Origin: Embleya scabrispora
Lineage (GTDB): Bacteria; Actinomycetota; Actinomycetes; Streptomycetales; Streptomycetaceae
DNA length: 64,000 nt
Direction of reading: 5' to 3'
Assembly: GCF_002024165.1 (NCBI RefSeq)
Contig: NZ_MWQN01000001.1
Location: 1,984,001-2,048,000, forward strand
The notes under the pieces are model-generated. The model was not told where the DNA came from and searched no databases. It saw only the letters and a list, made by a program, of their open reading frames with translations. The position numbers were made by a program, and so were the translations under genes. Below, piece after piece: positions 42,285-51,006 of this stretch (position 1 is its first letter; the number at the start of each line of letters is the position of its first letter).

Positions 42285-43907
42285 ATGACTGACGTATCCC
42301 GCAGAGGACTGCTGGCCGGAGGGGCGGGGCTGTACGGTCTCGCGACCGGCCTCTCGCCGGCCGAGGCCGCCGCCGCGTCGCCGGCCGACTTCTCGACCCG
42401 AGCGTGCGCTCCGGTGTTCGGCCCGGTCGCGGTGGCCCCGGGCGACCCCCGCTACGCCGAATTGACCACCGCGGGCAACGCCCGGTTCCACTGCCGTCCC
42501 CGGGAGGTCCGGGTGGTCGGCTCGACCGCTCAGGTGGTGCGGGCGGTCCAGGACGCGGTGCGTACCGGCGCCAGGGTGGTGGCCCGCAGCGGCGGCCACT
42601 GTCTGGAGGACTTCGTCGACTCCCCCGCGACCCAGGTGCTCGTCGACCTGTCCGAGATGACCGCCGTGGGCTACGACGAACAACGCGCCGCCTTCGCCAT
42701 CGAGCCCGGTGCGCTGCTCGGCAACGTGTACCGCACCCTCCTCAAGGGCTGGGGGGTGACCATCCCCGCCGGGCAGACCTCGACCGTCGGCATCGGCGGG
42801 CACGTGCTCGGCGGCGGCTACGGCCCGCTGACCCGGCTGCACGGTTGCGTCGTGGACCACCTGTACGGCGTCGAGGTCGTCGTGGTGGACCGCTCGGGCA
42901 CCGCCAAGAGCGTGGTGGCCACGCGTGAGCCCACCGACCCGAACCGGGAACTGTGGTGGGCGCACACCGGCTGCGGCGGTGGGAACTTCGGCATCGTCAC
43001 CCGGTACTGGTTCCGCACCCCCGGGATCGACAGCCGCGACCCCGCCCGACTGCTGCCCGCCCCGCCCGCCGAGGTGCTGGACAGTTACGTGCAATGGTCG
43101 TGGCCACAGATGACGCCACAATCCTTCCGGCGACTGCTGCGCAACCACGGACGCTGGCACGAACGGCACAACGAACCGGACGCACCGCACGCGGCGCTGT
43201 TCAGCATCATGACCGCCTTGCGCAAGCAGTCGGGTGTGTTCACCCTGAGCACCCAGATCGACGCCGGACTCCCGGGCGCCGAGGGGCTGTTGCGCGACTA
43301 CCTGGCGGCGCTCGACGACGGGGTCGGGGTGCCGTACACGCACGACGTGCGCACCACACCGTGGCTGCGGTCGATGTTGTACCCCCGCGGGGGCGGCAAC
43401 GTCTTCGGGTTGCGTGCCAAGTGCAAGGCGGCGTATCTGCGGAAGGCGTTGGCCGACTCCCAGATCGACGCCGTCCATCGCCGACTGGTGGACGAGAGCT
43501 ACGACAACCCCGCCGCCGGTGTCCTGTTCGCCGCCTACGGCGGGAAGGTCTCGGCGGTGCCACCCGATGCCACGGCCACGGCGCAGCGGAGCGCGGTCCT
43601 CAAGGCGTTCTATCTCGACACCTGGACCGATGCCGCGGCGGACGACCGGCACATCGCCTGGATCCGCGGGTTCTATCGGGACGTCTACGCCGACACGGGC
43701 GGCGTCCCGGTCCCCGGCGAGATCAACGACGGCTCCTACATCAACTACCCGGACACAGACCTGGCGGATCCGCGCTGGAACACCTCGGGCACGCCCTGGC
43801 ACACCCTGTACTACAAGGACAACTACCCGCGGCTGCAACGGGCGAAGGCGCGTTGGGATCCGCGGAACGTCTTCCGGCACGGCCTGTCGATCCGGCCGCC
43901 GGACTGA
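42285..43907 (+). CDS. exported FAD-linked oxidase, berberine-bridge/AknOx-like
   Basis: A 540-aa flavoenzyme. The twin-Arg N-terminus (SRRGLLAGGAGLYGLA) indicates Tat export. The FAD domain has RSGGHCLEDF, whose His (residue 105) should be the covalent 8-alpha-histidyl site. In bicovalent relatives such as BBE and AknOx a Cys lies before PTVGVGG; here the matching position is Thr165 (PAGQTSTVGIGG), so only one covalent link is expected. The C-terminal BBE domain (SYINYPDTDLADPRWN, then YKDNYPRLQRAKARWDP) is intact. AknOx oxidises a sugar after export; the role here may be analogous or on the aglycone. Confidence 0.92.
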   Translation: MTDVSRRGLLAGGAGLYGLATGLSPAEAAAASPADFSTRACAPVFGPVAVAPGDPRYAELTTAGNARFHCRPREVRVVGSTAQVVRAVQDAVRTGARVVARSGGHCLEDFVDSPATQVLVDLSEMTAVGYDEQRAAFAIEPGALLGNVYRTLLKGWGVTIPAGQTSTVGIGGHVLGGGYGPLTRLHGCVVDHLYGVEVVVVDRSGTAKSVVATREPTDPNRELWWAHTGCGGGNFGIVTRYWFRTPGIDSRDPARLLPAPPAEVLDSYVQWSWPQMTPQSFRRLLRNHGRWHERHNEPDAPHAALFSIMTALRKQSGVFTLSTQIDAGLPGAEGLLRDYLAALDDGVGVPYTHDVRTTPWLRSMLYPRGGGNVFGLRAKCKAAYLRKALADSQIDAVHRRLVDESYDNPAAGVLFAAYGGKVSAVPPDATATAQRSAVLKAFYLDTWTDAAADDRHIAWIRGFYRDVYADTGGVPVPGEINDGSYINYPDTDLADPRWNTSGTPWHTLYYKDNYPRLQRAKARWDPRNVFRHGLSIRPPD

Positions 43908-43995
43908 TCCGATTCCCGGATGCGGCCCCGGATGCGGCCTCGGAGCCCGCGCCGGGATGGCCGCCGTCTCGATGCGGCGCGGCCGCAGGCGGGCA

Positions 43996-44039
43996 CGGTC
44001 GCCGGGGACGAGGACGAGTGGGCCCGTCCCCGGCGACCG
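43996..44039. terminator. terminator hairpin 1 between convergent genes
   Basis: Perfect 15-bp arms (43996-44010 and 44025-44039) with a 14-nt loop, downstream of the FAD oxidase gene on the plus strand. Confidence 0.8.
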
Positions 44040-44057
44040 CATCGGCCCGAGAACAGC

Positions 44058-44097
44058 GGTTCCGGTTCCCGCCGCGAACGCGGCGGGAACCGGAACC
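44058..44097. terminator. terminator hairpin 2 between convergent genes
   Basis: Perfect 18-bp arms (44058-44075 and 44080-44097) with the loop GAAC, just past the Rieske gene's stop on the minus strand. With the preceding hairpin it forms a double barrier between the converging operons. Confidence 0.88.
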
Positions 44098-44124
44098 CGA
44101 CATCTGCCCCGTTCCGCCGCTCCG

Positions 44125-45303
44125 CTAGGCCGGGTCCGCCTCGGTCAGCGCGAAGGCCAGATTCCGGTAGAAGGCGAGGAGCCCGGGCTCCTTGGGGCTG
44201 AGGTGCCCGCGCTGGATGAAACGCGACCCGACCGTGCGCTGGACGGCTTCGAGACCGCGCCGGTCCTCGGCGTTGATCACGCCCGTGAACGCCTCGGTCT
44301 GCTTGCGGATCGCCTCCACGTCGGCGCCTTCGAGCGCCGCCGCCGGCATCAGCGTGCCGCCGCGCACCTCCGTCCGATCGAGGGAGAGCGGGATGAGGCT
44401 GATCCACGCGACGCTCTCGCCGAAGGTCGCGACGCTGCTGCACGGGAACAACCGGAAGCTGAAGAGGATCTTCTTCTCCTCGTCGGTCAACGGCAGGACG
44501 GACGTCTCCATCGGCACCTCCGTCCGGGTGAGCAGTCGCGTCATCAACGTCGAGTCGGCGCGCACCTCCATGTCGATGCCACCCGTCATGAGGGGTTTGA
44601 CGGTATTCGGATGGAAGCCGATCGCGTGGTAGTTCTCGTGGCCGTTCTCCACCGCGATCTTCCAGTTGCACTTCCATTCCTCGGTCCACGAGACGACCTG
44701 GACCATCTCGTCGAGGCGGTAGTTGGCCAGGTCTCCTTCCACATCGGCCATCCAGCCGTCCAGGGGAGCGGCGCCGGCGTCGAGGTTGACGAACACCAGG
44801 CCGTGCCATTCCGCGACGGCGAAGCCGGGCAGCCGGCAGGCGGCGGGGTCGAAGTCGGGGTTGCCGCGCATGTGGGTCGCGCCCGCGAGGGTGCCGTCCA
44901 AGTGGTAGCGCCACAGATGGTAGGGACAGGTGAAGTCCTTGGCGCTCCCGGCGCCGGATTCCACCAGCGGCATCATCCGGTGCCGGCAGATCGGCGACAT
45001 GCCGTGCAGCCGCCCGTCCTCGCCGCGTGTGACCATCACGGGTTCACCGGCGATGTCCAGCGCGAGGTAGTCGCCGGGATTCGCCAACTGGTCCCGGTGC
45101 GCCACCATGATCCACGAACTCCCGAAGATCCGGGCCCGTTCGGCTTCGTACAGTCGGGGCGAGGTGAACACCTGCGGCGGCAGCCCGATCGCGGGCGGGT
45201 CCGGCCGGAGGTACTCGCGTAATTCCGCCAGCAGTTCCGCGGTCGACGGATCCGACTCGACGTCGCCCGGCGTGCTCTTGTGCAAAGGCCGGCTCTGACC
45301 CAT
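44125..45303 (-). CDS. Rieske non-haem iron oxygenase, large subunit type
   Basis: A 392-aa oxygenase. The Rieske cluster ligands are C106/H108 in CRHRMM and C126/H129 in CPYHLW. The mononuclear iron region ENGHENYHAIGFHP provides H226 and H231. Enzymes of this class dihydroxylate, hydroxylate or demethylate aromatic rings with electrons from a ferredoxin. No ferredoxin, reductase or small subunit lies next to it. The ATG at 45303 follows AGGGAGAAG. It is the last gene of the operon that starts with the P450-like helper. Rieske oxygenases are unusual in type II polyketide clusters. Confidence 0.93.
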   Translation of the reverse strand: MGQSRPLHKSTPGDVESDPSTAELLAELREYLRPDPPAIGLPPQVFTSPRLYEAERARIFGSSWIMVAHRDQLANPGDYLALDIAGEPVMVTRGEDGRLHGMSPICRHRMMPLVESGAGSAKDFTCPYHLWRYHLDGTLAGATHMRGNPDFDPAACRLPGFAVAEWHGLVFVNLDAGAAPLDGWMADVEGDLANYRLDEMVQVVSWTEEWKCNWKIAVENGHENYHAIGFHPNTVKPLMTGGIDMEVRADSTLMTRLLTRTEVPMETSVLPLTDEEKKILFSFRLFPCSSVATFGESVAWISLIPLSLDRTEVRGGTLMPAAALEGADVEAIRKQTEAFTGVINAEDRRGLEAVQRTVGSRFIQRGHLSPKEPGLLAFYRNLAFALTEADPA

Positions 45304-45332
45304 GCTGCTTCTCCCTCTGTCTCGGTCCGCCG

Positions 45333-46508
45333 TCAGTCCGCCGACGGAGGTATCGCGCCCAGGGCGATCCACGCCTCGTCGTCCATCCACCGAGGAATGC
45401 CGTCCTCCCCGTTGACGCCCTTCTCGATGAACGCGACGTTGCGATACACGCGCACTCCGACCACCGACTCCTCGGTCACGCTCGTCGGGTGCCCGGGATA
45501 CGTCGCGTGCTCCCGGTGGTGGAGGTCGTCCAGCAGGCTCTTGACCAGCCCGACCGAGGTCTTCGAGCCGGCGACCTTGTCGGCGGTGCCGCCGAACCTG
45601 GGGAAGTAGGACGTCTGGAGGTCCTCGATGACGTACAGGCCGCCGCTGCGCACATAGGGGAACAGGGCCTCGAACGAGACGCGGACGTGCTCGTTCTCGT
45701 GGCTTCCGTCGTCGATGACGATGTCGAAGGGGCCGTGCTCGCGGGCGAGGGCGACCAGTCCGTCGGTGTCGCCCTGGTCCCCGGTCAACGCGGTCAGCCG
45801 GGGCTGGTTCAGCTCGGACTTGTCGAACAGGTCGAGTCCGAAGACCGTGCCGCGGTGGAAGTACCTCTTCCACATCTTCAGCGACGACCCACCCAGTTCA
45901 CCGGAGAATCCGCCGATGCCGATCTCCAGGATCCGCACCGGCCGGTCACGGTACGGGGCGAACTCCTTCTCGTAGTGCGCCGTGTACCAGTGGAAGCTCG
46001 CCCACTTGTCCGAGCCGTACGCGACGGAAAGCGCGCCCAGGTCGATCCGCGGAACGGTGCAGCCCGACAGCAGGGCGCCGGAGGCCTGGTTGGTCGAGGC
46101 GAAGATCTCCGGCAGTTCGGTCAGGTCGGCGGGTCGGGTCGGCAGGAACGCGTCGTGGAAGTCGCCGGTGCGCGGGTGGTCCGCCCGCCCGTACAGCCGG
46201 CGCACCAGATCCACCACGTTCATCCGCAGTTCTCGCCGGATCACCGGTTCCTCGCCGTCCAGGATCGCGATCGGCCGGTCCCGGACCATCCGGAAGACGG
46301 TCCGATGCCGCTCGCTCTCGTGCGTGACGTCCAGGGCGATGTCGACGGGCATCACGTTGATCGGCGCGTCGCAGCGGAACAGGATCTCCTCGACGAGGAC
46401 GCCGACGACGGCCCCGAGTCCGGCGTCCTCGACCACGGCGAAGATCTCCGCGTCGGGCGCGGTCCCCGCCTGGACGACGCGATCGAGCAGGGCGGTGTCG
46501 GCGGTCAT
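45333..46508 (-). CDS. MycE-like sugar O-methyltransferase
   Basis: A 391-aa enzyme of the mycinamicin MycE type. An N-terminal ~150-residue domain precedes the SAM domain with LEIGIGGFSG, LDLFDKS, a metal site VIDDGSHENEH and IEDLQTSYFP. MycE methylates the 2''-hydroxyl of a 6-deoxysugar and needs Mg. The ATG at 46508 overlaps the upstream isomerase-like gene's stop (ATGA). A second MycE-like gene lies at 49622 on the other strand. Exact sugar position cannot be read from sequence. Confidence 0.88.
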   Translation of the reverse strand: MTADTALLDRVVQAGTAPDAEIFAVVEDAGLGAVVGVLVEEILFRCDAPINVMPVDIALDVTHESERHRTVFRMVRDRPIAILDGEEPVIRRELRMNVVDLVRRLYGRADHPRTGDFHDAFLPTRPADLTELPEIFASTNQASGALLSGCTVPRIDLGALSVAYGSDKWASFHWYTAHYEKEFAPYRDRPVRILEIGIGGFSGELGGSSLKMWKRYFHRGTVFGLDLFDKSELNQPRLTALTGDQGDTDGLVALAREHGPFDIVIDDGSHENEHVRVSFEALFPYVRSGGLYVIEDLQTSYFPRFGGTADKVAGSKTSVGLVKSLLDDLHHREHATYPGHPTSVTEESVVGVRVYRNVAFIEKGVNGEDGIPRWMDDEAWIALGAIPPSAD

Positions 46509-46843
46509 GCGCGGCCTCCCGTGGAATCGTCCCCGAACGGCTCGGCCCACTTGAGGAGGTAGGCCGCCGGGTCGAAGCTCCCGGCCTCGGCAAGCGGAAT
46601 CACCTCGAAGCTCAGATGCGGGCTGACCGGGTTGCCGTACAGCGCGGCCAGCAACTCCTCGTGCGAGTCGACGTCGTAGATGTTCAAGCCGCCGCCCGCA
46701 CCGACCCGGACCCAGCTGTGCCGGATCACTCCCTTGTCCACCAGGTTCTTCGTGTAGGCGAACCCTTCCGGCAACCGCCGTCGAAACTCCTCGCCTTCGC
46801 CCGCGGCAGGTGCTTGCGTCGCCAGTACGGCGAACAACGCCAT
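46505..46843 (-). CDS. muconolactone-isomerase-like ferredoxin-fold protein
   Basis: A 112-aa protein with the muconolactone isomerase/YciI-type pattern: a central VIRHSWVRVGAGGGLNIYDV followed by SHEELLAALYGNPVSPHLSF. GAGGAGGAG precedes ATG 46843. Small proteins of this fold in polyketide clusters act as cyclases or isomerases of the nascent aglycone. It overlaps the methyltransferase downstream and is the first gene after a candidate SARP site. It could supply the second- or late-ring cyclisation step. Confidence 0.78.
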   Translation of the reverse strand: MALFAVLATQAPAAGEGEEFRRRLPEGFAYTKNLVDKGVIRHSWVRVGAGGGLNIYDVDSHEELLAALYGNPVSPHLSFEVIPLAEAGSFDPAAYLLKWAEPFGDDSTGGRA

Positions 46844-46958
46844 CGCTCCTCCTCGTTGATGGGTACCGATGTCACGGGCGGCGGGACACGTCCCCGTGCT
46901 GTGCGAGGCGTTCGCCGCTCCGGCCAGCAAAAGCTATGGGAGCGAAATACAGGACGGA

Positions 46959-46976
46959 TCGAACAGGACTCGAAGA
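46959..46976. promoter_or_regulatory. candidate SARP site upstream of the isomerase-like gene
   Basis: TCGAACA (46959) and TCGAAGA (46970) are exactly 11 bp apart; CGGACGT follows at another 11-bp step (46981). They lie between the GT stop and the isomerase-like gene, ~115 bp before its start, suggesting an internal promoter for the isomerase-methyltransferase-Rieske genes. Confidence 0.65.
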
Positions 46977-46994
46977 ATCCCGGACGTACGCCGC

Positions 46995-48257
46995 TCACCC
47001 GCGCGCTGTGCGGTGCCGGCCGGCCAGTTCCACGAGGGTGGGCACCACGTCGGCGGGGCTCGGCTCGGCCGCGATCACGGCCTGCAGGCGTCGGGCGTCC
47101 TCCCGGAAGGACGGCTTGGTCAGCAGTTGTTCCAGGCCGTCGCGCAGCCCGGCCGCGGTGAGTTCGTCCGGCGGCAGGAACAGGCCCGCGCCCAGATCCG
47201 CCAGTCGCCGGGCCCGATACACGTTGTCCCACATCCCGGCGATCACCAGTTGCGGCACCGCGGACGCCGCGGCGGTCGACCAGGTGCCGGCACCGCCGTG
47301 GTGTATCGCCGCCGAGCAACCGGGCAGCAGCGCGTGCAGCGGCACGAAGTCCACGACGCGAGTGTTGTCCGGTACCCGCGTCACCTCGGCGCGCTGCGCC
47401 GCGTCGAGCGTCGCGACGACCTCGATGTCGAGGTCGGAAACCGCTTCGAACACCTCGTCGAGCGACACCGGATTCGGATGGTCGGTGTCTCGCGAGGTGA
47501 TCCCCAGGGTCAGACAGACCCGCGGTCGTCGCGGCGGCTCGCGCAGCCACGCCGGCACCACCGCCCGGCCGTTGTACGGGACATAGCGCATCGGCACGGT
47601 CGGCCGATCCGACGGCAGCCGGACGCCGGGCGGCATCTGGTCGATGTTCCACTGGCCGACCACCACCTCCTCGTCGAAGGCGCAGCCGAAGCGGTCGAGA
47701 GTCCAGGTCAACCACTCCTCCAGCGAGTCGTCGTGCGACTCCGCCGGCAGGAGCTCCATCCGCCGCCGAAACGCCGTCCGCATCCGCAGGAACAGATCCG
47801 GTCCCCAGAGCAGCCGCGCGTGCGCGGCCCCGCAGGCTCGTGCGGCCACCGCGCCCGCGAAGGTGAACGGCTCCCAGATCACCAGATCCGGCTGCCAGTA
47901 CCGAGCGAAGTCGACCAGTTCGTCCACCATCGAGTCGTTGTTGGCCTGCGCGTAGAACGTCGCGGTGAGCAGCGTGTTGGCGCCCTTGAGTGCGACGTAG
48001 TCGTCGCCGCGTTCCCCGGTGAAGTCGATGTCGCGGTAGAAGGTGTCGAGTTCGGCACCGAGGTCGCGGACGAGTTCGTGGTGGACGTGGTCGGTACCCA
48101 CCGGCACGGCGGTCAGTCCGGCCCGGGTGATGCTCTCGGTCAGCGCCGGATGGCTCGCCACCCGGACCTCGTGCCCGGCCGCGCGCAGTGCCCACGCCAA
48201 CGGGACCGCGCCGTTGAAGTGTGCTTCGACGGCGAGCGATGTGATCAGAACACGCAT
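46995..48257 (-). CDS. DesVII/EryCIII-type glycosyltransferase (GT1)
   Basis: A 420-aa GT-B enzyme. N-terminal acceptor domain begins RVLITSLAVEAHFNGAVPLA; the C-terminal nucleotide-sugar domain has the signature HHGGAGTWSTAAASAVPQLV. The subfamily transfers TDP-deoxyhexoses to polyketides and usually needs a P450-like partner. Exactly such a partner is encoded 48 bp upstream. It should attach the sugar methylated by the cluster's O-methyltransferases. The activated sugar must be made elsewhere in the genome, because no NDP-sugar genes occur in this window. Confidence 0.93.
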   Translation of the reverse strand: MRVLITSLAVEAHFNGAVPLAWALRAAGHEVRVASHPALTESITRAGLTAVPVGTDHVHHELVRDLGAELDTFYRDIDFTGERGDDYVALKGANTLLTATFYAQANNDSMVDELVDFARYWQPDLVIWEPFTFAGAVAARACGAAHARLLWGPDLFLRMRTAFRRRMELLPAESHDDSLEEWLTWTLDRFGCAFDEEVVVGQWNIDQMPPGVRLPSDRPTVPMRYVPYNGRAVVPAWLREPPRRPRVCLTLGITSRDTDHPNPVSLDEVFEAVSDLDIEVVATLDAAQRAEVTRVPDNTRVVDFVPLHALLPGCSAAIHHGGAGTWSTAAASAVPQLVIAGMWDNVYRARRLADLGAGLFLPPDELTAAGLRDGLEQLLTKPSFREDARRLQAVIAAEPSPADVVPTLVELAGRHRTARG

Positions 48258-48305
48258 GGTGCGGGACCTTCCAGAGGGGGGTGGCTCGCTGCGGGGGTGC
48301 GCATC

Positions 48306-49457
48306 TCAGCAGGCGACCGGAAACCGCACGATGCCCTGGGTGACCGGGGCCCGAAGGCGTCGCACCACGGGTCCGGCCCGGCGCACGGCCGGCAGCCGAG
48401 CGGCCAGCACCCGCAACACCGCCACCGTCGAGGCCCGCACCAGCGGTGCGACGACCGCGAAGGGCGGCCCGCCGGACAGGGAGAGGTGGTCGGCGGCGGT
48501 TTCCCGTCGCAGATCGAAGTCCTGGGGGTCACGGTGCAGTTCGGGGTCGGTGTGCGCCGCTTCGAGGCACACCACGACCTCGCTGCCCGCGGTGATCGCC
48601 CGCCCGGCGAGTTCCAGATCCTCGTTCACGATCCGACTGTCCAGCCGCACCGGCGGATCGAGCCGCAACGTCTCCTCCACCGCGCTGTGCGCCCACGTCG
48701 GGTCGGCACACACAAGCCGCCACCGGTCCGGTCGGTTGAGCAGGGCGAGCATCGTGTTCGCGAGCAGGTTCGCCGTCGTCTCCAAGCCCACCACGGAGGC
48801 CGTCATCGCGAAGGCGAGCAGTTCCTCGTCCGGACCGGTCGACCGGGCCGACAGGGAGCGAAGGCCCTCGACCGCGTCGATCAGCGCGCGGGCCCGCGGC
48901 AGTGTCGGCGGGCACAACACGGCGTCCAACGCCGTCGCCGCCGAACCGCACCACCGGCCGAACGCCGCACGCTCCGCCGAGGGCACGGCGAGGACCTCGC
49001 CGACCACGCCGACCAGGACCGGGCGCACCAGATCGGCTACCAGGTCGAAGGAATCGCCGAGCCGGCCGAGCACCGCCGCGCACCGACGCTCGGCGAAACT
49101 CGCCCACCGGTCGGGATCGGCCGACTCCCACGCCGGAACGAACCCGACCGCGGGAAGAGCGGAAAACACCTCGCCCGGCTCCGGGCCGCCCGCCCAGGGG
49201 CCGTGCAGGACGCGGGAAACCAGCCGCGGATCACCGAGGATCTCCCTGCCGAGCGCGTGGTTCCCGCTCACCCACGCGCCGGAGTGACTGCGGTGGAGCG
49301 GCCCGAGTTCGCGGATCCGCGCGGTCGTCGTCGCGCGGTCGTCGTCCTCCGCGCGGATCAGCACGGCGTAGGGGTCCCCGCCGTGTGCGTACAGCCATTG
49401 CATACCCCGCTCCGTCAGAAGGGACCGGCCGAGTTCACTGTCCGTCCGTATCGCCAC
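48306..49457 (-). CDS. P450-homologue glycosyltransferase helper (DesVIII/EryCII/AknT-like)
   Basis: A 383-aa P450-fold protein that has lost the haem ligand. At the expected FGxGxHxCxG position it reads LSGGPPFAVVAPLV, without Cys. The N-terminus (TERGMQWLYAHGGDPYAVLI) resembles EryCII and DesVIII, which activate a partner glycosyltransferase without catalysis. It is directly upstream of the DesVII-like transferase on the same strand. The pair matches EryCII/EryCIII, DesVIII/DesVII and AknT/AknS. The GTG start at 49457 is 164 bp from the divergent methyltransferase, with heptad repeats between. Confidence 0.92.
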   Translation of the reverse strand: MAIRTDSELGRSLLTERGMQWLYAHGGDPYAVLIRAEDDDRATTTARIRELGPLHRSHSGAWVSGNHALGREILGDPRLVSRVLHGPWAGGPEPGEVFSALPAVGFVPAWESADPDRWASFAERRCAAVLGRLGDSFDLVADLVRPVLVGVVGEVLAVPSAERAAFGRWCGSAATALDAVLCPPTLPRARALIDAVEGLRSLSARSTGPDEELLAFAMTASVVGLETTANLLANTMLALLNRPDRWRLVCADPTWAHSAVEETLRLDPPVRLDSRIVNEDLELAGRAITAGSEVVVCLEAAHTDPELHRDPQDFDLRRETAADHLSLSGGPPFAVVAPLVRASTVAVLRVLAARLPAVRRAGPVVRRLRAPVTQGIVRFPVAC

Positions 49458-49480
49458 TCCCCCACCGTGGACCGCGGCCC

Positions 49481-49509
49481 TCGAATCGTCCTCGGGACGC
49501 CCTCGAACA
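49481..49509. promoter_or_regulatory. candidate SARP site, triple heptad in divergent promoter
   Basis: TCGAATC (49481), TCGGGAC (49492) and TCGAACA (49503) lie at exact 11-bp steps. They sit between the P450-like helper (minus) and the MycE-like methyltransferase (plus), and could serve either or both. Confidence 0.72.
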
Positions 49510-49621
49510 GTCCGAGGTGATCAAGCACCCCTTGAGCGGCGTCCGAGGAATCGGGCCTAGCGTCCCGAGTGACCCTAAGCGCGCCGTTATGCCCGCACGA
49601 CTATCTCCAGGGGAGTGAGCC

Positions 49622-50800
49622 ATGAAGCCGATCATGGACGACCACCGACTGAGCGAGCTGATCACCGCGGCCGACCTACCACCGGCCGACACGGACGCCG
49701 CGATCGCGGAACTGGGCGCCGCGGCAGTCGCCGAGGCTCTCTTGAGCGAGATATCGGCTCGGACCCGGCTGCTTCCCGAGCCCATCGAGAAGACGACGGT
49801 GCAGTTGGATCTCGGGTTCGACGACAAGCGGTTGCACTACCTGTTCACCCTCGGCGCGGGCACGTGCGAGGTCGAGGCGGGCCGGGCACCACGGCCGCCG
49901 GCGACCTACCGGCAGGATCTGTCGGAGCTGCTCCGTGCGGTGTTCTCTCCGGGCCGTCACGACGGCACCCGCGAGCTGGTGATCGCGGATTCGACCGAGC
50001 CGCACGGCCTTGCCGCCGACGACCCGTGGCTGCGGCAACGGCGGTCCGCCGTACTGGCCGCCCATCAGCTCGTGGAGGCGATCTCTCGGCGGTTCACCGA
50101 CCTCACCGAACTCGCGGTGCGCTTCGACGCGGACAAGTGGGGCGGGCACTGGTACACCCCGCACTACCAGCACTACCTCGAACCGTTGCGGGACCGGCGG
50201 GTGAAGGTGCTGGAGATCGGGGTCGGGGGGTACGACGATCCGAATCTCGGCGGCGCGTCGCTGCGCATGTGGAAGCACTACTTCTGGCGGGGCCGGATCT
50301 ACGGACTCGACATCTACCCCAAGACCGGCATCACCGAGCCCCGGCTGCGGACCGTGCAGGGCGACCAGGGCGACGCCGAGTTCCTGGCCGGGTTCGCCCG
50401 CGAACACGGTCCGTTCGACGTGGTGATCGACGACGGCAGCCACTTCAGTGAGCACGTGCTCACCTCGTTCACACAGCTCTTCCCGCATGTGCGGCCGGGC
50501 GGGCGGTACATCATCGAGGACACCCAGTCGTCCTACTGGCCGGGTTGGGGCGGAAGCACCGACTTGGACTCGACCACCACCTCGATGGGATTCGTCAAGA
50601 AGCTGCTCGACGGGCTCAACCATCAGGAGCAGATCCGCCCGGCGGATCATGCGGCCTCGGCGACCGAGCTGACGGTGACCGGCGTCCACGTGCACCACAA
50701 CGTCGTCGTGCTCGACAAGGGCGTCAACACCGAGCAGGGCCCGCCGTCGTGGGTTCCGCGCACCGAAGACCCTCGGCTGTGGTACGCGGGCGAGTCCTGA
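49622..50800 (+). CDS. second MycE-like sugar O-methyltransferase
   Basis: A 392-aa MycE-type enzyme with KVLEIGVGGYDD, LDIYPKTG, the metal site VIDDGSHFSEH and IEDTQSSYWPGWGG. It shares the whole two-domain architecture with the 45333-46508 gene but is diverged. Presence of two such enzymes plus a TylF-type one suggests methylation of two or three sugar hydroxyls. The ATG at 49622 follows AGGGGAG. It is divergent from the glycosylation operon and ends in a strong terminator. Confidence 0.88.
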   Translation: MKPIMDDHRLSELITAADLPPADTDAAIAELGAAAVAEALLSEISARTRLLPEPIEKTTVQLDLGFDDKRLHYLFTLGAGTCEVEAGRAPRPPATYRQDLSELLRAVFSPGRHDGTRELVIADSTEPHGLAADDPWLRQRRSAVLAAHQLVEAISRRFTDLTELAVRFDADKWGGHWYTPHYQHYLEPLRDRRVKVLEIGVGGYDDPNLGGASLRMWKHYFWRGRIYGLDIYPKTGITEPRLRTVQGDQGDAEFLAGFAREHGPFDVVIDDGSHFSEHVLTSFTQLFPHVRPGGRYIIEDTQSSYWPGWGGSTDLDSTTTSMGFVKKLLDGLNHQEQIRPADHAASATELTVTGVHVHHNVVVLDKGVNTEQGPPSWVPRTEDPRLWYAGES

Positions 50801-50840
50801 CCCGGTCGACACCCGGCGTGCCCGCCCCGCCCGCTTGCCA

Positions 50841-50879
50841 CAAGGCGCCGCCACCCTCGACGAGGGTGGCGGCGCCTTG
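50841..50879. terminator. bidirectional terminator between methyltransferase and ACP genes
   Basis: Perfect arms of 18-19 bp (50841-50859 and 50861-50879) with a minimal loop around GAC. It separates two convergent transcription units. Confidence 0.9.
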
Positions 50880-51006
50880 GTGAATCGGACTCGGGGGTTC
50901 GGTCTCGGGGCTGTTCGGCCCGCGCTGTTCGGCCTCGGGCCGCTCACTCTCGGGCGGTTCACACCGGGGAGTCGTGCGAGCCGCCGCAGGACGACCCGCG
51001 TCCTCG

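Noticed and set aside
48306-49457. Second catalytic cytochrome P450 of the cluster
   Set aside because: No haem-binding Cys in the expected motif; helper-type N-terminus and position before the glycosyltransferase.
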